Shown one piece after another: positions 61,134-64,000 of a DNA stretch of 64,000 bases (its first letter is position 1; each line of letters opens with the position of its first letter). The stretch lies in NCBI GenBank assembly GCA_965200885.1, contig OZ241737.1, positions 2,170,001-2,234,000 on the forward strand, given 5' to 3'. Origin of the DNA: MPNP01 sp026710155. GTDB taxonomy: Bacteria > Pseudomonadota > Alphaproteobacteria > Rhodobacterales > Rhodobacteraceae. The notes below the pieces were generated by a model. It was not told where the DNA came from and made no database searches. It saw only the letters and a program-made list of their open reading frames with translations. The translations under genes and the position numbers were made by a program.

Positions 61134-61795
61134 ATGAAACGATTGTCAATACCCCCCCCACTTTTAGCCTGGCCGCCGCCCTGCTGGCCGTGGGGTTCTC
61201 CATGCCGGCCCTTGCGGATCCAGAAGTCTGGCTGCAACACCATGGTTCATGGTCAAAGGATGCGGTCAGTTTCAACTTGACCTGCTCGAACGAATACGCT
61301 GTTTCACCTTATGGGCACACTTTTGATTATGACAACCCGATTGATAACATCCCGGTGACACCAACATCAGGGCCCACCCCCAACTGGATCGCCCCCGGCG
61401 GCTATCCGGCCAGCACCCATATCTATGTGGAGGCTCGAGACATAGGGGAGGATTTTGCGAAAGTGGCCATGGATAACGAAGCGCTTCCGGCCGACCATCC
61501 GGGTCGGGCCTGGGGGAAAACGAAATGGTGCGAACTCTGGAATGATTGCAGGGAAGTCCGCACAATGGAAATTGACATACGGCTAACAACTTCACCTTCC
61601 GTTTCACCTGCCGTGACCCTGGTCGACCACAATTCATCCGCATCCGGGGAGAGCACGATTCAGGTGACACGCGGGGCTTATACCTCTTTCAGGGGAAAAA
61701 TCGTCACGGTCAGCCGGTTATGTACCACCGCTGGGCAAAACATACGGGTGACGGTCGGAGGCCAGCAAGTCGGCTCGGCGAGGCCTTTGGATTAG
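61134..61795 (+). pseudogene. secreted protein, out of frame at a C8 tract
   Basis: A strong ribosome site (AAGGAGA) precedes ATG 61134, which reads MKRLSIPP and then runs into eight C (61152-61159). One frame over lies the matching signal peptide ('TFSLAAALLAVGFSMPALA') and a 200-residue mature domain ('GYPASTHIYVEARDIGEDF', 'KWCELWNDCREVRTMEIDIR', 'RVTVGGQQVGSARPLD') ending at 61795. With nine C the whole is a single 220-codon gene. As written the ATG frame gives only about 45 codons. The family is unknown to me; the beta-rich sequence and Cys pairs suggest a small periplasmic or surface protein. Confidence 0.6.
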
Positions 61796-61803
61796 CTGTT
61801 GCC

Positions 61804-61878
61804 CCCCTTGGCAGGCACAAGGTAGGGGCCTGCTCGACCTTTCCCCGTTTTTCCCTTGCTTCCCGCGTATTACCGTGC
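61804..61878. repeat. 75-bp GC-rich direct repeat, copy B
   Basis: Copy of 61006-61080, beginning 8 bp after the secreted-protein stop. The hairpin is shortened by one pair (GCCTGCT on the right). The pair of repeats frames the gene, so the unit may have moved or duplicated as a block. Confidence 0.7.
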
Positions 61879-62394
61879 GTACTGGTTGCAAAAACGCCTT
61901 GCTGTGTTGGAGTGTGAACCACAAGTCTCGATTGAACTGATTCCATTTCCAGTTTTCCCATTTAACAAGCAATCCGGCGCATCAGGAAGCGACATGCCGA
62001 CAGTGCCACCCACCCCATTGAAGTACCGACACTTCTCCGAAAAGCCTTGTCATGCACGCTTCTGCCCCTTGGGGATAGAAAACGGACAAAACTGAAATGG
62101 ACGATGAACGAATCAAACCGGAAAAGATCAAAAACACCAAATTCGGTCATTACATGGCAAAATTAACCGCAATGAAAAAAACACACCCGAGGAAAAACTT
62201 ATGTTTTGCAACCTTTCAGGAACGTTATATTTTCAATTTCTTGTTGAAAAGTGCTCAGCCAGCATTCAATAAAATTTTTTTTGTGATCAATCCTTTCTCA
62301 GTAGCTGAAGATGATTTTTGATGAAAATATCTTTACTTTTCAACATAAACAATAAATTTGAAAAGAATATAACCTACCAAAAAGGACGAAGACC
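61879..62394. other. 515-bp gap, no supported gene
   Basis: Moves from GC-rich to AT-rich sequence toward the LysR gene. Short frames without domain features. Nothing else recognised. Confidence 0.5.
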
Positions 62395-63324
62395 CTATTT
62401 ATTAATTGAGTTTATTTTTGGTAAGTCCATTCCTTTGACCTCAGCCAAAATGAAATCCCGAAAAACTTTCAATTTTTTGGATTCCTTCAATTCGTAAGAA
62501 TAAGCCAGATAAAGTGGTATTGGGGCAGATTCCAAATCGGGTAATACCTTTATAAGTTCTGGTACCATTTCGGCTACATAGCTAGGGAGCAAACCAATAC
62601 CCAAATTATTTTTTACCCCAAGAAAAACCCCATAGTAATTGTTGATTGTCATTTGATGATTTACCTTCAAGTTCATCATCTCGTTTATGAATGCCTTTGC
62701 TTGTGGTGCATCCAAGGTAGAATTCTTTTGACTGATCAAGCGATGTTCACTCAAGTCTTCGATCTTTTCGGGAATCCCCATGGAACCTGCATATTCCTTG
62801 GTCATGAATAGTCCTAGGGAAGTTGACATGATTTTTTTTCGAACAAGGTCGGCTTCAGAGGGTTCCTTCATTCTGATGGCTATATCTGCCTCACGCATAG
62901 GGAGATCAAGAATTTTATCATCCAGCATCAGGGTCAGATTGAGATCTGGATATCTCTTGAACAATTTGGGCAAGCGAGGTGAGATCCATAACGTGCCAAA
63001 GCCGGTTGTTGTCGTTACCCGCAATTCCCCGCGGGCCAATTCACTGAAATCCTTGATCTGGTTGCTGGCTTTTGTCAATTGCTTATCCATGACTTCAACT
63101 GCATCAAGAAGAATTGTTCCCTGCTCGGTAAGAATGGTTCCTCTTGCATGACGATGAAACAGTTGGGTGGACAGGTCTGCTTCCAGTGAACGTATCCGCC
63201 TGCTGACTACAGATTGGTGCAATTGAAGAATTTCGCCAGCGCGGTAAACTGAACCTGACTTGGCTACTTCAAGAAAAACCCTCAGTTTATCCCAATCGTT
63301 TAGAGGTAAATTCTGATTGGACAT
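62395..63324 (-). CDS. LysR-family transcriptional regulator
   Basis: A 309-residue regulator. N-terminal winged HTH: 'LRVFLEVAKSGSVYRAGEIL' and 'QLHQSVVSRRIRSLEADLST', then the effector-binding domain ('LRVTTTTGFGTLWISPRLPK', 'ADIAIRMKEPSEADLV'). Downstream of an SDR gene on the same strand, 40 bp apart, so it may control or be co-expressed with that SDR. Ligand unknown. Confidence 0.9.
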   Translation of the reverse strand: MSNQNLPLNDWDKLRVFLEVAKSGSVYRAGEILQLHQSVVSRRIRSLEADLSTQLFHRHARGTILTEQGTILLDAVEVMDKQLTKASNQIKDFSELARGELRVTTTTGFGTLWISPRLPKLFKRYPDLNLTLMLDDKILDLPMREADIAIRMKEPSEADLVRKKIMSTSLGLFMTKEYAGSMGIPEKIEDLSEHRLISQKNSTLDAPQAKAFINEMMNLKVNHQMTINNYYGVFLGVKNNLGIGLLPSYVAEMVPELIKVLPDLESAPIPLYLAYSYELKESKKLKVFRDFILAEVKGMDLPKINSINK

Positions 63325-63363
63325 AATCCATACCCATTTAATTTAGACGCCAAATCTACTGTC

Positions 63364-64000
63364 TTACTTGTAGCCAAGTTGAGACAAATCACATTTAATG
63401 CAATTAACAACTGCTGAAGTCCCTCCATCAACTGGAAGGTCTATACCTGTAATCCAATGACTCTTGTTGCTGATCAGAAACATGATGACTTCAGCCACTT
63501 CCTGCGGTGTTCCAGGTCGGCCTATACGGTTTATCATTTGGGCCGACCGTTCGCCAAAGGCAGAAATAAAATCGTCAAGTATCCTGGTCTGTATGGCTGC
63601 CGGACTTACTGAATTAATTCTGATTTCCTTCTTCTTAAGTCCTTCGCAACTTGCCATGGTCCAGACGATAACTGCTTCCTTGGATAAATCGTAGGCTCTT
63701 ACATGATTTAGTTCTTCTTGCTTACAAAAAAAAGTCAGGTCAGAAAGATTTGTAATAGTGATCAACTGCTTTATCTGTGGGAGGTTTTCTTTCCAATTTG
63801 AACCTGCTTTGGAGGCCAGGTTTACCAGTGAAGAACCGGGATTCATTTTGGGAATGATGATTTCAGAAACCTTCCTTAAGGCCATGAAATTGACGAGAAG
63901 AATATCAAGCTCATTCGATTCCCTTGGAGGCAAGCCTGCAGAATTGATCAAAGCATCAAAATTTCCGGCCAATTCATGTTCGAGTTTATCCAGGCTGTCT
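63364..64000 (-). CDS. short-chain dehydrogenase/reductase (N-terminus outside the window)
   Basis: The frame is open to the window edge, so the true start and the cofactor-binding N-terminus are missing. Visible: 'DALINSAG' (NNAG-like), catalytic-site helix 'YDLSKEAVIVWTMASCE' (YxxxK), 'IRINSVSPAAIQTRILDDFI', and C-terminal 'HWITGIDLPVDGG'. Resembles the 3-alpha-hydroxysteroid dehydrogenase-like SDRs. The 'Ser' region (VNLASKAGS) fits the catalytic Ser position. Confidence 0.8.
   Translation of the reverse strand, partial: DSLDKLEHELAGNFDALINSAGLPPRESNELDILLVNFMALRKVSEIIIPKMNPGSSLVNLASKAGSNWKENLPQIKQLITITNLSDLTFFCKQEELNHVRAYDLSKEAVIVWTMASCEGLKKKEIRINSVSPAAIQTRILDDFISAFGERSAQMINRIGRPGTPQEVAEVIMFLISNKSHWITGIDLPVDGGTSAVVNCIKCDLSQLGYK

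Noticed and set aside
60826..61137. 103-codon plus-strand and matching minus-strand frames in the GC-rich block
   Set aside because: No domain, no ribosome site; GC-rich DNA gives long chance frames.
1..64000. tRNA, rRNA or CRISPR array
   Set aside because: No cloverleaf with a TTCGAnTCC-type arm, no rRNA core sequence and no regularly spaced repeats were seen by eye. A tRNAscan or CRISPR finder run would settle it.

Overview
The window comes from an alphaproteobacterium with moderately low GC. The evidence is the fatty-acid block fabD-fabG-acpP-(HisA-like)-fabF-mltG divergent from rpsF-rpsR-rplI, a pyruvate dehydrogenase E1-beta that carries its own lipoyl domain, a TRAP transporter, Agl-type sugar ABC genes, and grxD-bolA and zapA neighbourhoods. 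The heterotrophic, aerobic gene set (4-hydroxybenzoate hydroxylase, 5-oxoprolinase, BCCT carrier, molybdenum hydroxylase) would suit a marine or host-associated organism. I cannot name the genus from sequence alone.

Layout. 1-4.4 kb: accessory zone with an apparently intact PIN/HTH pair, an XRE antitoxin whose RelE/HigB toxin has an in-frame stop, a KAP-NTPase fragment and a two-gene cassette ending in a broken HEPN-like gene. 4.4-10.3 kb: catabolic module (hydroxyacid dehydrogenase, TRAP transporter, thiamine-diphosphate enzyme). 10.4-16.1 kb: broken DUF2188 gene, pobA and a redoxin, then two decayed transposases (IS66, ISKra4 type) around a secreted protein. 16.1-21.5 kb: rpe, acs, 5-oxoprolinase pxpBCA. 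21.5-22.45 kb: three poly-G tracts, one inside a small frameshifted gene. 22.45-29.2 kb: ribosomal and fatty-acid core. 29.3-37.4 kb: sugar ABC transporter facing a single reading frame that joins a LacI regulator to a GH1 beta-glucosidase, with two LacI-type palindromes between them. 38.3-43 kb: SDR, IorAB molybdenum hydroxylase, TetR, cytochrome c. 43-44.4 kb: GC-richer insertion with a Calx-beta secreted protein. 44.7-54 kb: cysE, then tkt-gap-pgk-ftsB-pdhABC. 54.4-59.2 kb: a binding protein beside a BCCT carrier, coiled-coil plus zapA, bolA-grxD. 59.4-62.3 kb: decayed Uma2 gene, MITE-like inverted repeat, GC-rich repeats around a frameshifted secreted protein. 62.4-64 kb: LysR and an SDR cut by the window end.

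The core genes are intact, while nearly every accessory gene or mobile element carries a stop, a frameshift or a deletion. That contrast is the main genome-scale signal. The most unusual single items are the LacI-GH1 fusion with its operators, the class I cytochrome c without any axial methionine candidate, the HisA paralogue lacking Asp8, the solute-binding protein paired with a BCCT carrier, and homopolymer C tracts that sit exactly where two small genes lose frame.
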